A stretch of 12,700 bases of DNA from Clostridiales bacterium (GTDB lineage: Bacteria; Bacillota; Clostridia; Lutisporales; Lutisporaceae), in NCBI GenBank assembly GCA_012842725.1, contig DUSG01000023.1, positions 1 through 12,700 on the forward strand, read 5' to 3'. Both the position numbers and the translations under genes were made by a program. A model generated the notes under the pieces. The model ran no database searches. It saw nothing but the letters and a program-made list of their open reading frames with translations, and was not told where the DNA came from. Positions 1 through 6,299 of the stretch are shown piece by piece. How positions within the stretch are numbered: position 1 is the stretch's first letter; the number at the start of each line of letters is the position of its first letter.

Positions 1-34
1 AGTTAAATCTTTGTTAATAATATTTGAATAAAAA

Positions 35-49
35 TTTAACATTGTTAAA
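35..49. promoter_or_regulatory. Palindrome, possible operator
   Basis: The sequence tttaac-att-gttaaa is a perfect palindrome with 6-base arms and a 3-base centre. It lies about 100 bases upstream of the -35 box of the XRE-TPR regulator. Related half-sites (gttaaat at 2-8, ttttaac at 103-109) are nearby. It could be a binding site for the regulator or for an unseen upstream gene. The region is very AT-rich, so chance is a real alternative. Confidence 0.25.
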
Positions 50-147
50 CTACGTTCTATTATATTATGACAAAAGAATTAAATCAACAAAATGTTTAAT
101 TGTTTTTAACTTACTCTTTATGATATAGCTTAGTACCTGCTTTTTTA

Positions 148-176
148 TTGCAATCTTACAAATAATATAATATAAT
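148..176 (+). promoter_or_regulatory. Sigma-A-type promoter of the XRE-TPR gene
   Basis: TTGCAA (148-153) and TATAAT (171-176) are separated by exactly 17 bases, which is a near-consensus vegetative promoter. Transcription would begin near 183, giving a leader of roughly 24 bases before the ATG at 207. The ribosome site is weak (gcgagtg, 195-201). Confidence 0.7.
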
Positions 177-206
177 TTAACTACAATAATTAAAGCGAGT
201 GATAAT

Positions 207-1541
207 ATGGATTCCAGCTTAGGAAGCAAAATAAAAAAACTTAGAAAAGAATTAAAGATGACTCAAGCTCAATTGGCTGAACCCGAAATGACTAAAAGCA
301 TGTTGAGCCAAATTGAAAACGGCCTTGCTATGCCCTCAATGAAAAATCTTCAATATATCGCAAAAAAATTGAACAAACCTGTTTCTTACTTTCTGGACGA
401 AAATTCTGAACTTCCGGTTAGAGATAATGACCATAATAAAAACAGTTACGATCATATTATAGATGAGCTAAAAAAAATAGACGGGCTGATGAAAAATAAC
501 GAAATTAAAGAGGCATTGAATAACATAGAGAAATTGGAACATTTTAGCTCCATAGACAGCAGTAATAAACTTATGGGAGATATATTATATAAAAAAAGTA
601 AGTGCTTGTTGGAATTAGACAGGCTTAATGAAGCTATGAAACTATTCTACAGAGCATATGAAATATATCTGGATAACAATTTCTATATAGAAGCAGCAAA
701 ATCTTACGTGGAAACAATAGCTGAACATTGGAGAAATTTCGAATATGAAAAATGCTTAGACATATACTTAAAGGCAAAAGAAATATATGATAAATCTCCT
801 AACAGAGATGTGCATTTTGAAATTGAAATGCTAAATGATATTTCTACTATTTATTCTGCAATCGGAGACTTTAACAGCGCTTTAAAGTATCTTAATGATG
901 CGTTGGAAATTTCAAACACTACCGGTGTTTATTATAAAGCTGATGAGATATATAGAGTTACAGCTATAATAAACTTTATTAAAGGCGATTACGAGAACTA
1001 CAAAATAAATATTGAAAAAGCAGAACAGTTTGCAGTTTTTACGGATAACAAAGCAATTATGAAGTATATATATTCTGTAAAAGTAATATATGAAAATGAA
1101 GTAGGAAATTATAACAAGGCATTGGAATGTCTTGAACAGATGAAAAAGGTAAATGCCCCTCATCATGAATACTTCTATTATAGAGAAAAAGCAAAGGCAT
1201 TATATTACTTAGGCAAATATAATGAGGCTTTAGAAAATATTAAACATGTATTCTATCCAGGATATGTCTCTCATAGATTTGACTATTTATTAATGTGGAG
1301 TGCTAAAGTATATGAAGGTCTTATTTACTCTAAATTAGGTAAGCTTGATAAATCAATAGAACCTATATTGACAGCCATAGAAAAAATGAAAAAGTTTGGT
1401 AGCTCAAAGTTACTGGCTTTTGCATTAGAATCTGCTTCTGACATATATTATCAGATGGGAGAATATGAAAAAGCATATAAATATCTAAAAGAAGCTAATG
1501 ATATGAAAAATGAAATAATAAAAAATAAAATTTATTTTTAG
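207..1541 (+). CDS. XRE-family helix-turn-helix regulator with C-terminal TPR repeats (RRNPP-like)
   Basis: This 444-residue cytoplasmic protein has an N-terminal XRE/Cro-type helix-turn-helix at residues about 7-65. The recognition region is TQAQLAEPEMTKSMLSQIEN (19-38), followed by a PSM..L motif typical of the fold. From residue about 75 to the end it is all-helical with repeated TPR-like pairs, for example the segment starting ALKYLNDALEIS and the C-terminal MGEYEKAYKYLKEA. XRE-plus-TPR proteins of this length include RRNPP quorum-sensing receptors (NprR, PlcR and clostridial Qss types), in which the TPR domain binds a short secreted peptide. No motif proves peptide binding here. A 49-codon peptide ORF converges on it from 1763. 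The gene is monocistronic, with its own promoter and a terminator that starts at its stop codon. The start at 207 is the first ATG after the promoter. The regulated genes are unknown; autoregulation or control of the convergent ORF is inference. Confidence 0.9.
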   Translation: MDSSLGSKIKKLRKELKMTQAQLAEPEMTKSMLSQIENGLAMPSMKNLQYIAKKLNKPVSYFLDENSELPVRDNDHNKNSYDHIIDELKKIDGLMKNNEIKEALNNIEKLEHFSSIDSSNKLMGDILYKKSKCLLELDRLNEAMKLFYRAYEIYLDNNFYIEAAKSYVETIAEHWRNFEYEKCLDIYLKAKEIYDKSPNRDVHFEIEMLNDISTIYSAIGDFNSALKYLNDALEISNTTGVYYKADEIYRVTAIINFIKGDYENYKINIEKAEQFAVFTDNKAIMKYIYSVKVIYENEVGNYNKALECLEQMKKVNAPHHEYFYYREKAKALYYLGKYNEALENIKHVFYPGYVSHRFDYLLMWSAKVYEGLIYSKLGKLDKSIEPILTAIEKMKKFGSSKLLAFALESASDIYYQMGEYEKAYKYLKEANDMKNEIIKNKIYF

Positions 1542-1562
1542 CAGCTAATACTGCTATTTTTT
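1539..1562 (+). terminator. Intrinsic terminator of the XRE-TPR gene
   Basis: The hairpin is tagcag (1539-1544), loop ctaata, ctgcta (1551-1556), followed at once by six T residues (1557-1562). The stem begins on the stop codon itself. It is short (6 bp) but well placed. Confidence 0.7.
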
Positions 1563-1613
1563 ATTCAATCAGAATAATATTTTATACTATAATACTACAA
1601 GCAATTCTATACC

Positions 1614-1763
1614 TCAACAGTAAAACAAAGCATTAATCCTTTGCCCAGAATCTACAGCATTATATAAGAAAACCATAGGTAACATGGATGAAAATCCTAC
1701 AATTAATGCAAATATAAAAAGAAATAATAGTTTACCTATAGAAATATCCTTTATCAGCTTCAT
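1614..1763 (-). CDS. Putative 49-residue secreted or single-helix peptide, candidate signalling pro-peptide
   Basis: This short ORF starts with ATG at 1763 and stops with TGA at 1616-1614. A Shine-Dalgarno-like aaaaggcggg lies 9 bases upstream of the ATG. The product begins MKLIKDISIGK, a basic N-terminus. A long hydrophobic stretch follows (residues about 12-34, LLFLFIFALIVGFSSML...), then a short polar tail ending SGQRINALFYC. That is the layout of a signal peptide plus mature peptide, or of a one-helix membrane peptide. It lies tail-to-tail with the XRE-TPR gene, with 72 bases between stop codons. RRNPP receptors are commonly encoded next to their pro-peptide, usually in the same orientation, so the convergent order is less typical. 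No convincing -10/-35 pair was found upstream. It resembles no family I recognise. It could be a chance ORF, but the ribosome site plus the N-terminal charge and hydrophobic pattern make it more than random. Confidence 0.5.
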   Translation of the reverse strand: MKLIKDISIGKLLFLFIFALIVGFSSMLPMVFLYNAVDSGQRINALFYC

Positions 1764-1995
1764 TAGATGAATCCCGCCTTTTATAATACGTATATTTGCA
1801 ATTTGAAAGCACTTTTTAAAATTTAACTTAGTGACGACCTAATTCCCTGACAAAGCAAATTACCTATTTCAATTGTAATTAAATTTCATGCTTATATTAT
1901 TAGTTTACTTTACATGATTTTCCTTTTCAATTAGTTTTTGTGTATCATAAATATAACATGGTTTGTTAGAAATAGACAAAGATAAGCTATTTTAA
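1764..1995. other. Gene-free AT-rich spacer
   Basis: I found no coding frame longer than about ten codons with a ribosome site on either strand here. The octamer agttaaat occurs at 1821-1828 on the minus strand, upstream of the 49-codon ORF, and also at 1-8 upstream of the XRE-TPR gene. In DNA this AT-rich that is only a weak hint of a shared site. Confidence 0.4.
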
Positions 1996-2025
1996 TAAAA
2001 AAAGCATTATTCATTTAATAATGCT
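1996..2025 (-). terminator. Intrinsic terminator, minus strand
   Basis: Perfect 9-bp inverted repeat: agcattatt (2003-2011) and aataatgct (2017-2025), with a 5-base loop. On the minus strand the stem is followed by a run of U residues (A residues 1996-2003 on the plus strand). It is the last stop signal for minus-strand transcription coming from the M50-like gene and the relic fragment. Confidence 0.6.
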
Positions 2026-2074
2026 ATCTGATACAATACTGTTATTTATCCATTTTAATATTTTTGTGCCGTAT

Positions 2075-2111
2075 AATTAATGCCGACATCGTGATGATGC
2101 CGGCATTAATT
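2075..2111 (-). terminator. Hairpin, second copy of the stnC terminator
   Basis: The arms aattaatgccgacatc (2075-2090) and gatgccggcattaatt (2096-2111) pair over 16 positions around a 5-base loop, with one G-U pair in the minus-strand transcript. The hairpin starts 9 bases beyond the relic stop codon when measured to the cggcat arm, the same spacing as the hairpin after stnC. Compared with that copy, one base pair differs on both arms together (C-G here, T-A there), so pairing is preserved. The U-tract is poor. Confidence 0.55.
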
Positions 2112-2115
2112 GTTT

Positions 2116-2184
2116 CTATAGAGACTTTATAACTTCAATATTTGCTTTTCCAGTATGTCGTATCAGTATATCTTCATTCAGTTT
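2116..2184 (-). pseudogene. Relic of the C-terminus of a diverged stnC-like gene
   Basis: Read on the minus strand, this segment encodes KLNEDILIRHTGK followed by ANIEVIKSL and a stop. The C-terminus of StnC is KLNKALEPKTGK followed by ANLDVIISL and a stop. Twelve of 21 aligned residues are identical, and several differences are conservative (L/I, D/E). The stop codon and the hairpin follow at the same distance in both copies. Beyond codon K at 2184 the similarity ends abruptly, 1 base from the stop codon of the M50-like gene. There is no start codon, so this is a fragment of a lost homologue (a NuoG/FDH-like or StnC-like subunit) and not an active gene. The conservative pattern suggests an old paralogue and not a fresh duplication. 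Confidence 0.65.
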
Positions 2185-2185
2185 A

Positions 2186-2707
2186 CTACTTTTTATCGCT
2201 TTCTAATATTTCACTTCTTACTTCATTACCAAAAGATTGTGATTTTCCACATTTTATAATTTGGTAAACATACTTTCCGTCGCTGTTGGAACCATTAGGA
2301 TATGTGACAGGTACTATTGCAAACATAGCTATATAAAATGAAAAGTTTAAAAAAACGTTCATCCAATTGCTATTTTCTATTATACCTAACTTAATTAATT
2401 GAAGTAATATAATACCAGTGATGAATTGGAATATTACTCCGCCTAACAATATAATTACGTTTTTTAGCTTACTAATATCATCAGGGATATCTAACATACT
2501 TCTTCCATACCAATAATACCAGCGTCGAATCTCAAAAATCCCTATGTTGAACAGTTTTTTGCCACTATCTATGACTATTTTAGTAGTCTTTCCTCCAAAT
2601 ATAAAACAAAAGAATGCGTGACCCAACTCATGTATTAGTACTATTACAGGTTGACATATGAAAATCCCAAACATTATTTCATAAGGACTCATCAATCTGC
2701 CTGACAA
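2186..2707 (-). CDS. Small M50/site-2-protease-like membrane protein
   Basis: This 173-residue putative intramembrane zinc metalloprotease has hydrophobic segments at about 10-36, 83-107 and 116-136. The zinc-binding motif HELGH (residues 26-30) lies inside the first segment, as in the M50 family. A later S-D-G (142-144, after PVTYPNG) is the likely equivalent of the third metal-ligand aspartate in the family's N-P-...-D-G motif, although the motif is loose. LLGGVIFQF (87-95) resembles the usual GP-x-x-N region. The start is a TTG at 2707, with ggggag 10 bases upstream; an in-frame ATG at 2692 is the alternative. The protein is at the small end for the family and has no PDZ or CBS domain. No regulator or substrate lies beside it. 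It sits between the stnC relic and stnC's terminator, so it probably arrived or was left there by rearrangement. The substrate is unknown. Confidence 0.7.
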   Translation of the reverse strand: MSGRLMSPYEIMFGIFICQPVIVLIHELGHAFFCFIFGGKTTKIVIDSGKKLFNIGIFEIRRWYYWYGRSMLDIPDDISKLKNVIILLGGVIFQFITGIILLQLIKLGIIENSNWMNVFLNFSFYIAMFAIVPVTYPNGSNSDGKYVYQIIKCGKSQSFGNEVRSEILESDKK

Positions 2708-2801
2708 AATGATCCAACTCCCCTATACACAATTCATATAGAAACATTTCATTTACTTTTTTCAACAGCTTAACAGATCAGATGAGTTTCTTTAAACTGC
2801 C

Positions 2802-2829
2802 TTTATAATAAAATAACATTATATGTCAT
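2802..2829 (-). promoter_or_regulatory. Putative promoter of the M50-like gene
   Basis: On the minus strand ATGACA (2829-2824) and TATAAA (2807-2802) are 16 bases apart, each five of six matches to consensus. Transcription would start near 2795, leaving a leader of about 90 bases before the TTG start. The region is AT-rich, so confidence is moderate. Confidence 0.4.
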
Positions 2830-3006
2830 TAATGTAAATAATATTATAATACGAAAGGTAATAGTATAAGTTTAGTAAAATTATATATGCAAAAAACAAC
2901 ATTATTCATAGTATTTCAGTTATATCTAATTCTTTCTGTATATGTTAAGAATATTTTAACAAAGGAATGTTGCTTATGAGTGGCTCTATATATTATATAT
3001 ATTTAA
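2830..3006. other. Gene-free spacer downstream of stnC
   Basis: No supported gene. A 39-codon plus-strand frame (2967-3086) runs through the stnC terminator and into the stnC 3' end and is probably chance. I see no further relic of the stnC-like gene here. Confidence 0.4.
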
Positions 3007-3033
3007 ATGCCGATATCATAACGATACCGGCAT
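3007..3033 (-). terminator. Terminator hairpin after stnC
   Basis: The arms atgccgatatc (3007-3017) and gataccggcat (3023-3033) flank a 5-base loop and begin 9 bases past the stnC stop. The single A/C mismatch on the plus strand becomes a G-U pair in the minus-strand RNA, which supports function in that direction. Only a weak U-rich tail follows, so it may serve partly as a 3'-end stabiliser. Confidence 0.6.
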
Positions 3034-3042
3034 TAATTGATT

Positions 3043-6000
3043 TTACAGAGATATTATCACATCAAGATTTGCTTTTCCTGTCTTAGGTTCCAGAGCCTTG
3101 TTTAGTTTCTGTATTCTGCCTTCACTATTGGTATATGTGCCTTCTGTTTCTGCAAAGCTGTTAAGTGGAAGAACTACATCAGCCAGCTTAGCTGTTTCTG
3201 TGAGGAACATATCGCATACTGCAAGGAAGCCTGCTTCTTTAAGCAGTTTCTCTGCTTCAGCTTTGCTTGCTCCTACTGGATCTTCACCATATACCAAAAC
3301 GGCTTTATCCTTTAAGCTGCATCCATCTGTTTTGAAAGCTTTAACTCCTGCACTGATTAATCCTAAGCTGTTTGCCTTATTCTGCATAATCAGTATGCTT
3401 TCTGCACCTTTGCCAAGTGCTTTTACAAGCTCTGCAGCAGCTTTTGCTTCTTCATAACCTGCAGCTCCTCCTATCATCACCAGTAGGTTTGCATCACCCT
3501 TGAGCTCATCATGCAATGCAGCTGCCACTTCATCTGCTGCTTCTCCCTTGACTGCTTTAGTCAAAGCTTCAGTAAACTCCTTGCCTTTTCCATCGTCAAT
3601 TCTTACAACATATTTTGCATATCTGTCAAGTTTTGATGCTTTTTCACTTACCATTATTAGTTCAGCACCCTTTTCTGCTGCAGCCTTAACCATAAGTGCG
3701 GCTACGGGATTTTCTTCTTTTATATCAAAGCCCAAGCATAATATAACATCTGCTTTATTGATAGCTTCATAGGAAGCTTTGGTATATTCTTTGCCGAATA
3801 CATCCTCTAAACCGTATGCAGCATCTTTTAATTCAAAGCTGTATAATTCATTGAAGTGCTTTTTCAGTTCAGCAACTTCTTCATTTGTAGCTTTTGGAGA
3901 AACAAATCCAACTGCTTCTTTTGCTTTTATATTTTCTGCTACTACTTTTAATGCTTCTTCCCATGTGCCCTCAATCAATTGACCATCTTTTCTTATCATA
4001 GGCCTATTGATCCTATTGGGTGAATTGATGAAGCTGTTCTGGAATCTGCCCTTTTCGCACAGGTTCCCATTGTTTACTCCCAATCCTGCTTCTGAAGTAG
4101 CTCTTACGAATAAGTCTCCCACTGTATGAAGCTTCACTGTACAACCAGTACCGCAGTGGTTACATATGGTTTCCGTAATCTTCTCTGCAAAAGGTCCCGG
4201 TTTTGGTAGCTGAACTTTCTCTGTCAAAGCTCCTACAGGACATGTAGATACACACTGGCCACAGGATTCACATCTTGTATCTTCTCCAAATGGTTTGCCG
4301 AAAGATGGTTCAACAGTTGTGTTATATCCTCTTGAGATAAAGCCCAACGCTCCCGCTCCCTGAACTTCCAGACATATCCTTACACATCTTCCGCACATGA
4401 TACATTTATTTCTGTCTCTGCTGATGAATGGATGGCTTTCATCTATAGGATGCTTAGTAATTGCGCCTGCCAATCTATCTTGTTGAGCTCCATATAATGT
4501 TGCGAATTCCCTCAGCTTACACTCGTTAACATCCAAGCAACCGCAAGATAAACATCTTTTCGCTTCTTCCCTCGCTTGTTCTTCAGTAAAGCCCAGCTCA
4601 ACTTCTTTGAAATTGTGCTTCCTTTCTTCCTTGCTGAGCATTGGCATTTTAATCTTTTCTTTCTTTTCATAATGTTCATATTCTTTTTTGTCCATATCCT
4701 GAAGCTTCTTTGCTTTTACATGGTTATACATCTGTGGAAGCTTCTCAATCTTTTTCCCTCTCAAATATTGGTCCATGGAATAGGCAGCTCTTCTTCCGGC
4801 TGCTATTGCTTGGATAGCTGTCTGAGGTCCGGTAACTACATCTCCACCGGCAAATACTCCTTCTATGTTTGTAGTCATTAAATCAGGGTCAACAACTAAT
4901 CTGTTTCTGTTTACCGCAAGATTGAAATTTTCATTTACAAAACTCAGGTCTTGAGTTTGACCTATAGCACCTATTACAAAATCTGCGGGCATCTTAAATT
5001 CAGACCCCGGAATCTCTATAGGCCTTCTTCTTCCTGATTCGTCCGGTTCTCCAAGTTCCATCCTTATGAATTCTATATAGATTGGTTTTCCTGCTTCACT
5101 GACAATTCTCTTCGGAGCGATTAAGAATTCGAATTCCACTCCTTCGTATTCTGCTTCTTCTATCTCCATCACATGAGCAGGCATTTCTTTCTTTGTTCTT
5201 CTATATGCTATGGTAACCTTTTCAGCTCCAAGCCTTAAAGCGGTTCTTGAAGCATCTATGGCAGTATTTCCGCCACCTATAACCACTACATGCTTGCCTG
5301 TCAAATCAATTTTATGTCCTAATGCCACCCTGCTTAAGAAATCTACACCGGAGTAGACTCCCATTGGGCAAGCTTCTCCTTCACAGCCTATAGGTTGACC
5401 TACTTGTGAACCTACTGCAATGAATATGGCTTCATAGCCTTCCTTCTTAAGGCTTTCATAGGTTACGTCCACACCAAAGGTTTTTCCGTACTGTATCTCA
5501 ACGCCCAGTTCCCTAATAGTATCGATTTCCTTATCCAAAATAGCCTTTGGCATTCTATATTCAGGAATACCGTATCTCAGCATTCCGCCGCCTTTAGGCC
5601 ATCTTTCAAATATAGTAACCTGATGTCCTTCCTTGGCAAGATAGAATGCACAGGAAAGACCGGCAGGACCTGCACCGATTATAGCAGCCTTTTTACCTGT
5701 TGGAGGTTTCTTTTCAGGTACGTAGTGATTCCCGCTGTTTAAATCATAATCAGCGGCAAATCTCTTAAGATAGTCTATTCCAACCCTTTCATCTACCAAG
5801 TTTCTTCTGCATTGGTCTTCACAGGGTCTGGTACATACCCTTCCGCAAACAACAGGAAGTGGATTTCTTTCTTTAATAAGCCTTACAGCCTCTTGATATT
5901 GTCCGTTGGCAATATGTGCTATATAACCTTGTACATCTATGCCTGCAGGACAGGTCAGACTGCAGGGTGCTACACAATCTCCGTAGTGATTGGAAAGCAA

Positions 6001-6273
6001 AAGCTCAAGACATAATTTCCTGGCTTCATTGACTTGTTCCGTCTCCGTTCTTACTACCATTCCTTCTGTTACTTGAGTTGCACAAGCCAGCATATTGCCT
6101 CTTGCTCCTTCCACCTCAACCCTGCAAAGCAGGCAGGAGCCAAAGGGCTTCAATCTGTCGTCGTGGCAAAGTGTCGGTATCAATATATTATTTTCTCTTG
6201 CCACATCTAATATAGTCTGACCAGGATTGGCAGTAACAGATATTCCATTTATGGTTAAGTTAATTTTCCCCAT
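3043..6273 (-). CDS. stnC: Stn-type transhydrogenase large subunit StnC (ferredoxin + GltD/NfnB-like + NuoG/FDH-like fusion)
   Basis: This 1,076-residue cytoplasmic flavo-iron-sulfur subunit carries the NADP(H) site in my reading. Domains in order: an N-terminal [2Fe-2S] ferredoxin (C36, C47, C50, C64); Cys clusters with H96, C100, C104, C108 and C143, C147, C151, C155; and a GltD/NfnB-like domain with an FAD motif GAGPAG (200-205), a nucleotide motif GGGNTA (333-338) and FAGGD (474-478). Next come C574, C577, C579, C586; two [4Fe-4S] clusters (C624, 627, 630, 634 and C668, 671, 674, 678); and an FDH/NuoG-type C704-C707-C711-C739 cluster leading into a truncated molybdopterin-oxidoreductase-like domain to the end. 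No H-cluster motifs and no catalytic Cys/Sec of formate dehydrogenase are seen. The order NuoE-NuoF-this fusion matches StnABC, the bifurcating NADPH:NAD/ferredoxin transhydrogenase described from Sporomusa. It starts at ATG 6273 with gaggt 8 bases upstream, 26 bases after stnB. Confidence 0.88.
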   Translation of the reverse strand: MGKINLTINGISVTANPGQTILDVARENNILIPTLCHDDRLKPFGSCLLCRVEVEGARGNMLACATQVTEGMVVRTETEQVNEARKLCLELLLSNHYGDCVAPCSLTCPAGIDVQGYIAHIANGQYQEAVRLIKERNPLPVVCGRVCTRPCEDQCRRNLVDERVGIDYLKRFAADYDLNSGNHYVPEKKPPTGKKAAIIGAGPAGLSCAFYLAKEGHQVTIFERWPKGGGMLRYGIPEYRMPKAILDKEIDTIRELGVEIQYGKTFGVDVTYESLKKEGYEAIFIAVGSQVGQPIGCEGEACPMGVYSGVDFLSRVALGHKIDLTGKHVVVIGGGNTAIDASRTALRLGAEKVTIAYRRTKKEMPAHVMEIEEAEYEGVEFEFLIAPKRIVSEAGKPIYIEFIRMELGEPDESGRRRPIEIPGSEFKMPADFVIGAIGQTQDLSFVNENFNLAVNRNRLVVDPDLMTTNIEGVFAGGDVVTGPQTAIQAIAAGRRAAYSMDQYLRGKKIEKLPQMYNHVKAKKLQDMDKKEYEHYEKKEKIKMPMLSKEERKHNFKEVELGFTEEQAREEAKRCLSCGCLDVNECKLREFATLYGAQQDRLAGAITKHPIDESHPFISRDRNKCIMCGRCVRICLEVQGAGALGFISRGYNTTVEPSFGKPFGEDTRCESCGQCVSTCPVGALTEKVQLPKPGPFAEKITETICNHCGTGCTVKLHTVGDLFVRATSEAGLGVNNGNLCEKGRFQNSFINSPNRINRPMIRKDGQLIEGTWEEALKVVAENIKAKEAVGFVSPKATNEEVAELKKHFNELYSFELKDAAYGLEDVFGKEYTKASYEAINKADVILCLGFDIKEENPVAALMVKAAAEKGAELIMVSEKASKLDRYAKYVVRIDDGKGKEFTEALTKAVKGEAADEVAAALHDELKGDANLLVMIGGAAGYEEAKAAAELVKALGKGAESILIMQNKANSLGLISAGVKAFKTDGCSLKDKAVLVYGEDPVGASKAEAEKLLKEAGFLAVCDMFLTETAKLADVVLPLNSFAETEGTYTNSEGRIQKLNKALEPKTGKANLDVIISL

Positions 6274-6299
6274 AGCTATCTACCTCATCCCTTTACTAA

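Noticed and set aside
2967..3086. 39-codon plus-strand ORF after aaagga
   Set aside because: It runs through the stnC terminator hairpin and the antisense of the stnC 3' end; the codons follow from those elements, and no promoter is seen.
3043..4000. Active formate dehydrogenase domain in StnC
   Set aside because: The Cys/Sec region with its adjacent His and most of the molybdopterin-binding domain are missing; the chain ends at 1,076 residues.
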